NCBI GenBank assembly: GCA_944380295.1
Contig: CALWHE010000003.1
Coordinates: 32,057-96,056, forward strand
Origin: an uncultured Christensenellaceae bacterium
GTDB lineage: Bacteria > Bacillota > Clostridia > Christensenellales > UBA3700
Direction of reading: 5' to 3'
DNA length: 64,000 bases
The notes beneath the pieces are model-generated. The model saw only the letters and a program-made list of their open reading frames with translations, was not told the origin of the DNA and searched no databases. Shown piece by piece: positions 16,782 to 24,845 of this stretch. Within the stretch, counting starts at the first letter, position 1; each line of letters begins with the position of its first letter. Made by a program: the position numbers and the translations under genes.

Positions 16782-19031
16782 ATGAAAAACATATCCGCGG
16801 CACAAAAGACGGGCGCGTTTTTTGCGCTCTTTGCACTCTTTTATATCCTGGGCAGGGCAAAGCCGGCGCCGGACATGGCTCCGCTCGCCATCGGGCTTTA
16901 TTGCGCGCTGCTGTTTTGCAAAAAGAATTATTTCGCCCTCTCGCTTGCCTATCTGGGCGGCGTGTGCGCCGCTGAGCCCGCGCTGCTCACGCTCATAGAC
17001 GGCGCTGCGGCGGTGCTGGTGTGGGGAGCGGCGCTGCTCATCCACCGCAAGGCGGGCTTTGCCCTGCGCCTGCCGCTTGCCGTCCTCTATTCCTTCATAT
17101 CCATGCTGCCGCGCTTTTTCCTGGCGGTTTTTTTGCAAGGGATCGTGGTGCAGAGCGTGTGCGCGCTGGCGGTGAACGGCGTGTTCTGCGCCACTTCCTG
17201 CATCGGCTGTTACGCCCTGAACGCGCGCGGCGCGGGCGCGCGCCTTGCCTATGACGAAGTCCTGGGGCTGGGCTTGATCCTCGCCGCCGTGGGCTTGGGC
17301 GTCTGCGGCGCCGATCTGTGGGGTTACAAGCCTTATTTCACCGTGCTGGCGGCGCTGTGCACGCTGTGCGCTTTTGCTCCTCCGCCCCTTGCCGGCGCGG
17401 GCATTTGCGGCGCTTTTTCTCTGGGCGCAGCCATCTATGCGGCGGACATGGCGGCGGTGGGCGCGGCGCTTGCCGTGTGGGCGGCGGGCGCGTGTTTCCG
17501 CTCGCAGGGCAAGTGGCTTTCGCACCTTGCCTGCCTGGGCGCATACCTCTTGTGCGCGCTCGCGCTGCACGCTTTTGCTTTTGACGCGCTCAATCTCTGC
17601 CTTGCCTGCCTGGGCACGGTCTTGGTCGCCTTGGTGCCGGCAAGGGCGCAAAAAGCGCTGGCAAAAAAGCTGTTCCCGCCGCCCGGCGACGCTCTGCGCT
17701 ATGCGGTGGAACGGGACAGGCGCGAGCTTTTTGACAAGCTGGGCGGGTATGCGCGCCTGTTTTTGGGCATGGCGGAGGAGTTCGACAGACAGCCCGCCCC
17801 GGCAGATCTGCAAGCCGCGGCGTGCCGGGAAGTGTGCCGCGTGTGCGGGCAGTGCGCGGAAGAGCGCAAGTGTCCGGACATTGCGGGCGAAGAGATGTTT
17901 GCCAAAGCCGTGGAACGCGCGGCAAAGGGCGAGCTTCCCGGCGCAGACGATCTGCCCCTCTTTATGCTGAGCAAGTGCAAAAAGACGGCGGACATTTTGC
18001 AGGCGTGTCAAAGCGCGGCGCGGGCGGCGCAGGAAAAAGAGCGCAGGCGCGAGGCGGCGCGGGAGAACGGAGCGGTCATGGCGGCGCAGCTGCGCGCCAC
18101 GGGCGCCATGTTGGGCAGACTTGCCGTTGCCGTGGAACGCGGCGGCGCGGGCGGCGGGGAAGAGTGCGCGCGCCTTACGGCGGAGCTGGGCTACGACAAT
18201 ATCACCTGCTTGGGCGCGGCGGCGCTGGGCGAGGGGGAAAGACTGCGGGTGACCTTGCGCCTGCGCGCGGGCGACGAGGATAAGGCGGCGGTGGAAAAGG
18301 CTTTGGCGCGCGTGTTCAAGCGCAGCATGCGCCCGGTGGAAAGAGAGCGGGGGACAAACGCGGTCACCGTTACTTATGCGCCTTTGCCGGCGTTCAGGCT
18401 GGTTTTCGGCGCGGCGGAGCACACCAAAGAGGGCAGCGAGCGCACGGGCGACATGCACGCGGTGACGGCGGTGGAAGAAAACACCGTGCTTGCCTGCGTG
18501 TGCGACGGCATGGGCAGCGGCACGCAGGCGGCGGCAGAGAGCGCGCATTGCCTTGCCATGCTGGAAAACTTCTGCCGCTGCGGCTTTGAAAAGGGCGCGG
18601 TGGCGGCGCTGGTCAACAGGTTTTCGGCGCTTGCCGGCACGGAAGGCTTCTGCGCCTTGGACGCCTGCCTGATAAACGTGGGCGAGGGCAGTGCGGAATT
18701 TATCAAGCTGGGCGGAGTGGAGAGCTTTATCCTGCGCGAAGGACGGGTGAAAACGATAAGCGGCGGTGCCTTGCCCGCGGGCGTTTTGGAAGAGATAAAG
18801 CCCGTTTACGCCACGGAAGAGCTCAAAGACGGTGATATGCTGGTCATGGTCAGCGACGGTGTTATCGACGCGCTCACCTTGCACGGCACGGAATACACGC
18901 TGGGCAACATCGAGGCGTTCAATCCGCAAAACACCGCGCAGACCCTGCTCGCCGCCGCCCAAGCCAACGGCTTGCATGACGACGCCACGGTGGTGGCAAT
19001 TAAAATCATGTCCTGCGCGGCACGGCAATGA
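16782..19031 (+). CDS. spoIIE: SpoIIE-like membrane PP2C phosphatase, repeat-derived C-terminus
   Basis: A 749-residue protein: about ten hydrophobic segments in residues 1-290, a linker with a Cys cluster (CREVCRVCGQCAEERKCPD), then a PP2C-type domain from about residue 520 (SERTGDMHAV, CVCDGMGSGTQAAAESAH, DMLVMVSDGVIDAL). This is the layout of SpoIIE, which dephosphorylates SpoIIAA to activate sigma-F during sporulation. No spoIIAA/AB are nearby. The ATG at 16782 lies six bases after an extended -10-like TGTTATGCT, with no ribosome site. The final residues MSCAARQ and TGA come from hairpin 1 of array copy 5. The normal C-terminus may thus be truncated. Confidence 0.88.
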   Translation: MKNISAAQKTGAFFALFALFYILGRAKPAPDMAPLAIGLYCALLFCKKNYFALSLAYLGGVCAAEPALLTLIDGAAAVLVWGAALLIHRKAGFALRLPLAVLYSFISMLPRFFLAVFLQGIVVQSVCALAVNGVFCATSCIGCYALNARGAGARLAYDEVLGLGLILAAVGLGVCGADLWGYKPYFTVLAALCTLCAFAPPPLAGAGICGAFSLGAAIYAADMAAVGAALAVWAAGACFRSQGKWLSHLACLGAYLLCALALHAFAFDALNLCLACLGTVLVALVPARAQKALAKKLFPPPGDALRYAVERDRRELFDKLGGYARLFLGMAEEFDRQPAPADLQAAACREVCRVCGQCAEERKCPDIAGEEMFAKAVERAAKGELPGADDLPLFMLSKCKKTADILQACQSAARAAQEKERRREAARENGAVMAAQLRATGAMLGRLAVAVERGGAGGGEECARLTAELGYDNITCLGAAALGEGERLRVTLRLRAGDEDKAAVEKALARVFKRSMRPVERERGTNAVTVTYAPLPAFRLVFGAAEHTKEGSERTGDMHAVTAVEENTVLACVCDGMGSGTQAAAESAHCLAMLENFCRCGFEKGAVAALVNRFSALAGTEGFCALDACLINVGEGSAEFIKLGGVESFILREGRVKTISGGALPAGVLEEIKPVYATEELKDGDMLVMVSDGVIDALTLHGTEYTLGNIEAFNPQNTAQTLLAAAQANGLHDDATVVAIKIMSCAARQ

Positions 19032-19335
19032 GCGATAAGCGAAAGTGTGCCGTGCCGCTCCGGACGTGAAATTTTTGCGCAGATATATGTGAGCGGCAAG
19101 TGAACTTATATCTGCTGCGCAAAAGTGAAATGTTTTTGCCTTGCAAGGCAAAAACGTGAAATGTGCCCTCAAACCGCAAGCGACGAGAGGGCACGTGAAA
19201 TGTCCGCTCATACTGCCGTGCATAGCACGGCGCATCGCGGACGTTGCGGTGCTGTGGGCACATTAAATAAAATGTTATAAAACATAACAAGAGCGACAGA
19301 AAGACGATACAGCTCCGCGCTCGTCGTGCGTGGCG
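19008..19335 (+). repeat. GTGAAAT hairpin array, copy 5
   Basis: Begins ATGTCCTGCG in frame at the end of the SpoIIE-like gene. Hairpin 1 arms are GCGGCACGGCA and TGCCGTGCCGC, with the TGA in the loop. Hairpin 3 is TTTTTGCCTTGCAAGGCAAA-type. Hairpin 5 has the GCCGTGC inner stem. The tail has the TGTGGGCACATTAAATAAAA module and CAGCTCCGCGCTCGTCGTGC, as in copy 3. Confidence 0.93.
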
Positions 19336-19690
19336 GCTGGGAGCGCGGGGCGCTCCACCCCTGATCAAGCCTTGAAGCAACATATTAGCCTGTCCGACTT
19401 ACCTCTTCGCAATACTTACACGGCAAAGTGTGATAAAGCGCGGCAAAATCGGCAGCGTGACGCTGTATCCATTTTATGTCTTGAAGTAACTTTTTTTACC
19501 TGTGTCCACAAAAGTGGACAAATCTAAATAAGATACAATACCTTTGCTCTCCTTTTGAAGTGTCCACTTTAGTGGACAGAACGCCCTTGCCAAAAACTGA
19601 AAAACAAGTTGCAATATTCCGCCACCGAAAACCGCGCTTTTCGGTGAACAACAGCGTGGCGCTGCACCCGGAGCGCGGGGCATTTTTTTG
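19336..19690. repeat. Mixed short palindromic repeats
   Basis: A GGGGCGCTCCACCCC unit (about 19345) and a GGCAGCGTGACGCTG unit (about 19451). Next is an element bounded by TGTCCACAAAAGTGGACA and TGTCCACTTTAGTGGACA (19502-19578), repeated at 46037. Then comes GCAATATTCCGCCACCGAAA with a CCGAAAA...TTTTCGG hairpin, repeated at 46153 and 55855. No gene is seen. Confidence 0.85.
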
Positions 19691-19730
19691 CATAATATTC
19701 ATCTTTGCGCATAAAGTTTATTGAGAAAAG

Positions 19731-19774
19731 TTATCCACACAAATATATGTTTATGGGGATAACTCTGGGGATAA
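19731..19774. promoter_or_regulatory. Three DnaA-box-like 9-mers upstream of the amidase gene
   Basis: TTATCCACA at 19731-19739 is a perfect DnaA box. TGGGGATAA at 19754-19762 and 19766-19774 are reverse-strand TTATCCCCA, one mismatch each. They overlap the likely promoter region (TTGAGA at 19721) of the gene starting at 19816. Confidence 0.5.
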
Positions 19775-19815
19775 CTCGGCATTTTTGCGGTGTAAAGGGG
19801 TAAAAAAACGGATAT

Positions 19816-20502
19816 ATGCGGAAAATAGCGGTGATTTCCGGCAGGTGGATAAAGCTGGTGGCTTTCGCCCTGATATTGGCGGCAGGAGCGGGCTGCGCGG
19901 CGGGGCATGCGGCGGCTTTTGCCGGGGCAACGCCGCCCGAAGTGACGGTGGTGTTGGACGCGGGGCACGGCGGCGCCGACGGCGGCGTGGTGTCCGCAGA
20001 GGGGGACAGGGAGGCGGACATCAACCTCCGCATCACTTTGCGCGTGAAAAAGCGTTTGGAAAGGCAGAATATCGGAGTCGTGCTGACGCGCACCGACCAA
20101 AACGCGCTGGGCGCGACCAAGCGCGAAGATATGGAAAAACGCGCGCAAGTGATCAACTCTTCCGGCGCGGACGCGGTGATCAGTATACACGTTAATAAAT
20201 ATTCAGGCGCATACCGCCGCGGCGTGCAGGTCTTTTACGGAGATACGGGAACTGGCGGCGCGTTTGCGGTCAAGTTGCAGTCGGTGTTCAATACCTATAT
20301 CAATGAAAAATACAGCGGCAGAACGTTTTCCGCCCTGGCGGGAGATTATTACATTGCCAAGTGCTCTTCCATCCCTTCCGTGATCGTGGAGTGCGGCTTT
20401 ATCTCCAACAGTGAAGACCTGCGCCTGCTCAAAACGGACGGATATGCCGATGAGATCGCGGAATGCATTGCCATGTCCTGCGCGGCACGGCAAAATCTAT
20501 AA
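19816..20502 (+). CDS. cwlD: N-acetylmuramoyl-L-alanine amidase (CwlD-like)
   Basis: A 228-residue Amidase_3 enzyme with an N-terminal signal or anchor (residues 10-30). Zn-binding and catalytic pieces are VVLDAGHGGADGG (His), EADINLRI (Glu), SIHVNK (His) and VECGFISN (catalytic Glu). It cleaves the amide between MurNAc and the stem peptide. Size and layout resemble CwlD, which makes muramic-delta-lactam in spore cortex; the adjacent SpoIIE-like gene supports a sporulation link, but this is inference. The last residues MSCAARQNL and TAA come from hairpin 1 of array copy 6. The fold is complete before this tail. Confidence 0.92.
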   Translation: MRKIAVISGRWIKLVAFALILAAGAGCAAGHAAAFAGATPPEVTVVLDAGHGGADGGVVSAEGDREADINLRITLRVKKRLERQNIGVVLTRTDQNALGATKREDMEKRAQVINSSGADAVISIHVNKYSGAYRRGVQVFYGDTGTGGAFAVKLQSVFNTYINEKYSGRTFSALAGDYYIAKCSSIPSVIVECGFISNSEDLRLLKTDGYADEIAECIAMSCAARQNL

Positions 20503-20745
20503 ACGAACGTGCGCCGTGCCGCTCCGGACGTGAAATTTTTGCGCAGATATAAGTGAGCGGTAAGCGAACGTATACTGCTGCGCAAAAGTGAAATGTTTTT
20601 GCCTCACAAGGCAAAAACGTGAAATGTGCCCTCAAACCGCAAGCGACGAGAGGGCACGTGAAATGTTTGCTCATACTGCCGCAAAGCGGCGCATCGCAAA
20701 CGTGGCGGCTGCCTGCGGCGCTATTGGAATATAATGCTGCACCCT
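20473..20745 (+). repeat. GTGAAAT hairpin array, copy 6
   Basis: Begins ATGTCCTGCG in frame at the end of the amidase gene. Hairpin 1 arms are GCGGCACGGCA-like and GTGCCGTGCCGC-like, with the TAA in the loop. Hairpin 5 is TTTGC...GCAAA enclosing GCCGC...GCGGC, so both arms differ from the TCCGC...GCGGA of other copies. It ends GGCGCTATTGGAATATAATG. Confidence 0.93.
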
Positions 20746-20766
20746 TATTATTGTTATCAAAACCGG

Positions 20767-20788
20767 CTATCCGATAATATACGGATAG
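20767..20788. promoter_or_regulatory. Palindromic operator-like site
   Basis: CTATCCG-ataatata-CGGATAG, perfect 7-bp arms around an AT-rich centre, about 25 bases ahead of the candidate structured RNA. It may be an operator or simply a promoter with dyad symmetry. Confidence 0.4.
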
Positions 20789-20811
20789 TAATGATTTCTT
20801 ATCGCCGGGAC

Positions 20812-20955
20812 GGGAAGGTGCGGGCGCGGCGTGGGGCGAGAGAATTTGTTCTGCGGCAAGGCGAAAGGCGCAGGCTGTCCTATTGCGGTATTGTCAAGCC
20901 TTTTAACACAGTCGCAGGGCAAATTATCCGTCCCACGGCGTGCCCGCGCCTTCCC
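20812..20955 (+). ncRNA. Candidate rod-shaped structured RNA
   Basis: The ends pair over 14 positions (20812-20825 with 20942-20955, one G-U pair). Nested inwards are GTGGG/CCCAC, AATTTG/CAAATT, CTGCG/CGCAG and AAGGC/GCCTT, separated by internal loops, giving one long rod with bulges. This resembles 6S RNA in outline, but no sequence identity was recognised and the strand is not certain. No ORF of note lies here. There is no clear U-tract after it. Confidence 0.42.
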
Positions 20956-20989
20956 GGCACGGTGCACACAAAAAAGTGGGGTCAAACGC

Positions 20990-21018
20990 TTGATTAAGAC
21001 GATTTGATGTGCTATCAT
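20990..21018 (+). promoter_or_regulatory. Promoter for secG
   Basis: TTGATT (20990-20995), 17 bases, TATCAT (21013-21018), with GGAGGAG just before the secG ATG. Confidence 0.8.
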
Positions 21019-21048
21019 ATTATGGCAATCAATATCGGAGGAGCGATA

Positions 21049-21345
21049 ATGGACAGCGCAACATTTTATCGAGTGATAGAGACTTATCTGCAACCCATCT
21101 TTATGATAGCGATGGCGCTTGTGGGTATTGCCACGATCGTGCTCGTGTTGCTGCAAAAGGGAAGCAGCGATAACATCTCCGCCATCGGCGGCGGTTCCAC
21201 GGAAACTTACGTGGGCAAAAAGCCGCGCAGCAAGGACCGCAACCTGAAGATAGGCACCGTGGTCTGCGGGGTGCTGATGTTACTGTTTTCCATCGGCTAT
21301 TTCGTGCTGTTTTTGATACAGGACAGCCTGGGCTCGGTAGCGTAA
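21049..21345 (+). CDS. secG: Preprotein translocase subunit SecG
   Basis: A 98-residue membrane protein with two hydrophobic helices (residues about 15-35 and 65-90) separated by VLLQKGSSDNISAIGGGSTETYVGKKPRSKDR, the classic SecG loop (LLQxG then a G-rich stretch). It is the small accessory subunit of the SecYEG channel. The ATG at 21049 follows ATCGGAGGAGCG. In many Firmicutes secG is followed by rnr and smpB; here rnr is absent and smpB follows directly after a terminator-like hairpin. Confidence 0.95.
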   Translation: MDSATFYRVIETYLQPIFMIAMALVGIATIVLVLLQKGSSDNISAIGGGSTETYVGKKPRSKDRNLKIGTVVCGVLMLLFSIGYFVLFLIQDSLGSVA

Positions 21346-21365
21346 GGGCAGAGCGAAAGGAAGCG

Positions 21366-21393
21366 ATCCTCCGTATCAAACGGAGGATTTTTT
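21366..21393 (+). terminator. Terminator-like hairpin holding the smpB Shine-Dalgarno site
   Basis: ATCCTCCG (21366-21373), loop, CGGAGGAT (21381-21388), then TTTTTT. The only ribosome site for smpB (GGAGGA, 21382-21387, 11 bases before the ATG) is the 3' arm of this hairpin, so folding would both end transcription and hide the site. Confidence 0.75.
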
Positions 21394-21398
21394 GATAT

Positions 21399-21860
21399 AT
21401 GGACATAAAGCTGATCGACAACAATAAAAAGGCGTTTCACGATTACTTTATCGAAGAGACGTTTGAAGCGGGCATAGTGCTCACGGGCGCGGAGGTCAAA
21501 TCCGTGCGCGGCGGACATTTCAGCCTGCGCGACAGCTTTGTCATTTTCAAAGGCGGGCAGGCGCTTTTGGTCAACGCGCACATCAAGCCTTATGAAAAGG
21601 GCAGCTTTTTCAACACGGACGCCAAGCGCACGCGCGTGCTGCTGCTCAACAAGGCGGAGATAAACAAATTGCGCGGCAAAACGGAAGCCAAGGGCATGAC
21701 GGTGGTGCCCACGCGCGCTTACTTCAAAAAGGGGCTGGTCAAGGTGGAAGTGGGGCTTGCCAGGGGCAAGGAAGGGCACGATAAGCGCCGCGACATAGCC
21801 GAACGCGACAACAAGCGCAACTTGGAGCGCACGCTCAAACAATACAACGCCGGCAGATGA
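21399..21860 (+). CDS. smpB: SsrA-binding protein SmpB
   Basis: A 153-residue tmRNA partner in trans-translation. It shows the family run NKKAFHDYFIEETFEAGIVL, TGAEVKSVR, HIKPYEKGS, LLLNKAEI, KGMTVVPTRAYFKKGLVKVE and the Lys/Arg-rich tail with GHDKRRDIAERDNKRNLER. It delivers tmRNA to stalled ribosomes. The tmRNA gene itself is not in the window. Its start follows a terminator-like hairpin that contains its ribosome site. metY follows after 34 bases. Confidence 0.97.
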   Translation: MDIKLIDNNKKAFHDYFIEETFEAGIVLTGAEVKSVRGGHFSLRDSFVIFKGGQALLVNAHIKPYEKGSFFNTDAKRTRVLLLNKAEINKLRGKTEAKGMTVVPTRAYFKKGLVKVEVGLARGKEGHDKRRDIAERDNKRNLERTLKQYNAGR

Positions 21861-21894
21861 CCGGGACCGCGGCGCGCCGCGGAGGGAGGATGAC

Positions 21895-23166
21895 ATGAAA
21901 GAAGGGACAAAATGCGTTCAGCAGGGATACACGCCGGCAAACGGCGGACCCCGCGTGCTTCCGCTTTATCAAAGCACCACTTTTGCTTACGACACGCCCG
22001 AACAGCTGGCGCAGGTGTTCGACCTCAAAGACCCCGGCTATATGTATTCGCGCCTGGGCAACCCCACCTGCGACGCTCTGGAAAAAAAGGTGGCGGCGCT
22101 CGAAGGCGGCGCGGCTGCCATCTCCGCCTCTTCCGGCATGTCCGCCATACTCATGGCGGTGACCAACGTGTGCAGCGCGGGGGACAACATCATCTCTTAC
22201 GCCAAGATATACGGCGGCACATTCAACCTCTTTAACGTGACTTTGCGCCGCTTGGGCATAGAGTGCCGCTTCATCGACGCGGACGCTTCCGCCGAAGAGG
22301 TGGAAAAGCTCATAGATGACAAGACCCGCCTTGTTTACGGCGAGAGCCTTGCCAACCCGGGCATGGATATTTTCGATTACGAAAAGATAGTGCCCGTGTG
22401 CCGCAAACACGGCGTGCTGCTCTTCATAGACAACACGCTGACCACGCCCGTTCTGCACCGTCCCTTTGAGTGGGGCGCGGACGTGGTGGTGCACTCCACC
22501 ACCAAATATATGGACGGACACGCCAGTTCCCTGGGCGGCATGGTGGTGTGTTCGAGCACGCTTGACTTCACCGGCAACCCCCGCTATCCCATGTTCACCA
22601 CGCCGGACGAGAGCTATCACGGCATGGTCTATCAGACGGCGTGCGGAAGCAGCGCGTTCGTGGTCAAGATACGCGCGCAGATGCTGCGCGATCTGGGCTG
22701 CTGCATGAGCCCGTTCAACGCCTACCTCACCAATATGGGCATGGAAACCATGCACCTGCGCATGCGCGCGCACAGCGAAAACGCCGCCGCGCTGGCGGAA
22801 GAGCTGGCAAAGTGCGACAACGTGGAATGGGTGCGTTACCCCGCGCTTGCCTCCGACCCCATGCACGCCATGGCGGAAAAGTATTTCGAGGGCGGCTGCT
22901 CGGGCATGATCACCTTTGGTATCAAGGGCGGCAGGAGCGCGGCGAACAAGTTCATGAAGGCGCTCAAACTCGCCAAGATAGTCACGCATATCGCGGACGT
23001 GCGCACCTGCGTGCTGCACCCCGCCACCACCACGCACCGCCAGCTGAGCGACGAACAGCTCATAGAAGCCGGCGTGCCGGACAACCTCATTCGCGTTTCC
23101 GTGGGAATAGAGGATAAAGAAGACATAATCGCGGATATGCTCGCCGCCCTCAAAGCGGCAAAGTGA
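21895..23166 (+). CDS. metY: O-acetylhomoserine sulfhydrylase (Cys/Met metabolism PLP enzyme)
   Basis: A 423-residue PLP-dependent enzyme of the Cys/Met metabolism family. Early marks are STTFAYDTPEQLAQVFDL and YSRLGNPT; SSGMSAI is the phosphate-binding region, FIDNTLTTP the Asp strand, and HSTTKYMDGH contains the PLP Lys. It makes homocysteine from O-acetylhomoserine and sulfide. The neighbour metA, 15 bases downstream and predicted to use acetyl-CoA, supplies the substrate, so the pair gives direct sulfhydrylation. GGAGGGAGGATGAC precedes the ATG. Cystathionine gamma-synthase activity cannot be excluded. Confidence 0.93.
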   Translation: MKEGTKCVQQGYTPANGGPRVLPLYQSTTFAYDTPEQLAQVFDLKDPGYMYSRLGNPTCDALEKKVAALEGGAAAISASSGMSAILMAVTNVCSAGDNIISYAKIYGGTFNLFNVTLRRLGIECRFIDADASAEEVEKLIDDKTRLVYGESLANPGMDIFDYEKIVPVCRKHGVLLFIDNTLTTPVLHRPFEWGADVVVHSTTKYMDGHASSLGGMVVCSSTLDFTGNPRYPMFTTPDESYHGMVYQTACGSSAFVVKIRAQMLRDLGCCMSPFNAYLTNMGMETMHLRMRAHSENAAALAEELAKCDNVEWVRYPALASDPMHAMAEKYFEGGCSGMITFGIKGGRSAANKFMKALKLAKIVTHIADVRTCVLHPATTTHRQLSDEQLIEAGVPDNLIRVSVGIEDKEDIIADMLAALKAAK

Positions 23167-23181
23167 GCAAAGGAGGCGCAC

Positions 23182-24084
23182 ATGCCGATAGTCATACCCA
23201 AGTCTTTGCCCGCGCATGACATTTTGGCGCGCGAAAACATCTTTGTGATGTCGCACGCGCGCGCCACGCGTCAGGACATCAGACCGATAGAGATAGCCAT
23301 CGTCAATCTCATGCCCACCAAGGTGGACACGGAAACGCAGCTCATGCGCCTTTTGGGAAATTCGCCGCTGCAAGTGAACGTCACGCTGATAAAAACGGGC
23401 AGTTACACGGGCACGCACACACCGCTTGAACACCTGGACAGGTTTTATAAGACGTTCGCGGAGATCAGACACCGCAAATTCGACGGCATGATCATCACCG
23501 GCGCGCCGGTGGAAACGCTGCCGTTCGAACAGGTGGCTTATTGGGACGAACTGAAAGAGATAATGGATTATGCGGACAAGTATATCACTTCCACCGTGTA
23601 TATCTGCTGGGGCGCGCAGGCGGCGCTCTACCACTATTACGGCATAAACAAGGTGGCGCTGCCGGAAAAACTCTTCGGCGTTTACCGCGTGCGCGCGCTC
23701 GACGAAAAAGAACCGCTCCTGCGCGGCATGAACGACATCATGCATATCCCCATGTCACGCCACACCGCCGTGGACGAGGCAGCCGTGGCGGCATGCAAAG
23801 AGATAAAGGTGCTGGCGGCGGGAGATCAGTGCGGACTTTCCATCGCCAAAAGCGTGGATAACAAAAAGTTTTTCTTCACCGGGCACTCCGAATACGACCG
23901 CTTCACCCTGCGCGCGGAATATCTGCGCGACAAGGAAAAAGGGCTGCCCATCAAGCCGCCCGTGCATTACTTCATCGAGGGCGACATCGACCGCGTGAAC
24001 ATGAAGTGGCGCTCCACCGCAACGCTTTTGTTCAACAACTGGCTCAATTATGTCTATCAGGTCACGCCTTACGACATAAATTGA
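23182..24084 (+). CDS. metA: Homoserine O-acetyltransferase (MetA family)
   Basis: A 300-residue MetA. Catalytic residues are in YICWGAQAALYHYYG (Cys) and FTGHSEYD (His, Glu). The specificity segment reads TGAPVETLPFE; in this family Glu at the position after GAPV goes with acetyl-CoA, whereas Gly (GAPLG) goes with succinyl-CoA, so despite the family name acetyl transfer is predicted. It acts at the first committed step of methionine synthesis and is last in a metY-metA unit ended by a strong terminator. No SAM riboswitch was seen in front of the unit. Confidence 0.94.
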   Translation: MPIVIPKSLPAHDILARENIFVMSHARATRQDIRPIEIAIVNLMPTKVDTETQLMRLLGNSPLQVNVTLIKTGSYTGTHTPLEHLDRFYKTFAEIRHRKFDGMIITGAPVETLPFEQVAYWDELKEIMDYADKYITSTVYICWGAQAALYHYYGINKVALPEKLFGVYRVRALDEKEPLLRGMNDIMHIPMSRHTAVDEAAVAACKEIKVLAAGDQCGLSIAKSVDNKKFFFTGHSEYDRFTLRAEYLRDKEKGLPIKPPVHYFIEGDIDRVNMKWRSTATLLFNNWLNYVYQVTPYDIN

Positions 24085-24109
24085 CCGCTTATTGCAGATA
24101 ATATGGCAA

Positions 24110-24137
24110 AACGCCGCCCGCGGGCGGCGTTTTTTTG
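24110..24137. terminator. Bidirectional terminator between metA and the XRE gene
   Basis: ACGCCGCCCG-CGGGCGGCGT flanked by A-rich and T-rich runs. It can end both the plus-strand met unit and the minus-strand XRE gene. Confidence 0.88.
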
Positions 24138-24196
24138 CACCGAGCAGACCCCTTGCGGCGCATTTATCCGCCGCGCCGGCTCGGTTTTCGGACGCG

Positions 24197-24505
24197 TTAA
24201 GCCTTGACGTCGGAGAGCAGGGCGATGATCGCCTCCTGCCGCTGCGCGGGCAGAGAATCCAAAAAGTCCAGCGTCTTTTTGTCGCGCGCATAGCGCGTGA
24301 TGTCGCGGTAGAAAAATTCCTCCGGAGAAGAGCCGCACGCCGTTATTATCTCCAAGAGCACGGAAAGGGAAGGTTCGAATCCCTTTTGCTCCAACCGGTT
24401 GATGTAGGACTCCGTTTTGCCTATCGTCAGGCTCAGCGCGCGGGCGGAAAGATTCGCCCTGTTGCGGATGTAACCTATGCGGTAAATGATGTCTTCTGTT
24501 GTCAT
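24197..24505 (-). CDS. XRE-family HTH transcriptional regulator
   Basis: A 102-residue Cro/CI-type regulator. The helix-turn-helix covers roughly residues 8-62: IGYIRNRANLSARALSLTIG, KTESYINRLEQKGFEPSLSV. The rest is a short tail (REEFFYRD-like and LPAQRQEAIIALLSDVKA). The ATG at 24505 follows AGAGGGAACGCT; an upstream in-frame extension to 24610 has no ribosome site. It is divergent from the Feo locus but separated by 400 bp. Its targets are unknown. Confidence 0.9.
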   Translation of the reverse strand: MTTEDIIYRIGYIRNRANLSARALSLTIGKTESYINRLEQKGFEPSLSVLLEIITACGSSPEEFFYRDITRYARDKKTLDFLDSLPAQRQEAIIALLSDVKA

Positions 24506-24614
24506 AGCGTTCCCTCTTATCAAAATTGTAAGGCATAACATGTGCCGTGTATGATATTTTCTATTGTCAAAAATACCCCTTAATATACAAAATATATACC
24601 TTAAATACATATAC

Positions 24615-24644
24615 TTGACAAAATATATATTCCGGCTATATAAT
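24615..24644 (+). promoter_or_regulatory. Strong orphan promoter
   Basis: TTGACA (24615-24620), 18 bases, TATAAT (24639-24644), pointing away from the XRE gene, with no ORF before the next hairpins. Confidence 0.8.
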
Positions 24645-24650
24645 ATCCGC

Positions 24651-24722
24651 GGAATAAAATTTCCGCCGTTTGCGGCGGAGTCACATCACCCGGGGCGCGC
24701 CGAACGGCGCGCCCGCTTTTGC
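24651..24722 (+). ncRNA. Candidate small RNA with terminal hairpin
   Basis: Downstream of the orphan promoter are two hairpins: CCGCCG-ttt-GCGGCGG (24663-24678) and GGGCGCGCCG-aa-CGGCGCGCCC (24693-24714), the second followed by GCTTTT. The transcript would be about 70 nt. It has no coding potential of note. The second hairpin could also be a leader attenuator for the Feo genes, but feoA has its own promoter further down. Confidence 0.4.
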
Positions 24723-24845
24723 GCAGATCCCGCCAATAAAGCAAAAATCGAGGGAAAGAAAAACAGCGCTTCGGCGCGACTTGATTCATAGCGGGAGAGG
24801 ACGGCGCGTTTGCCGCAAAAAAATTAAATAACATTAACATTTCGC

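Noticed and set aside
21861..21894. Possible SAM riboswitch before metY-metA.
   Set aside because: Only 34 bases separate smpB and metY, too short for any SAM riboswitch class.
24350..24400. A GGTTCGAATCC stretch looks like a tRNA T-arm.
   Set aside because: It lies inside the conserved XRE coding region (KGFEPSLSV), with no acceptor or anticodon arms around it.
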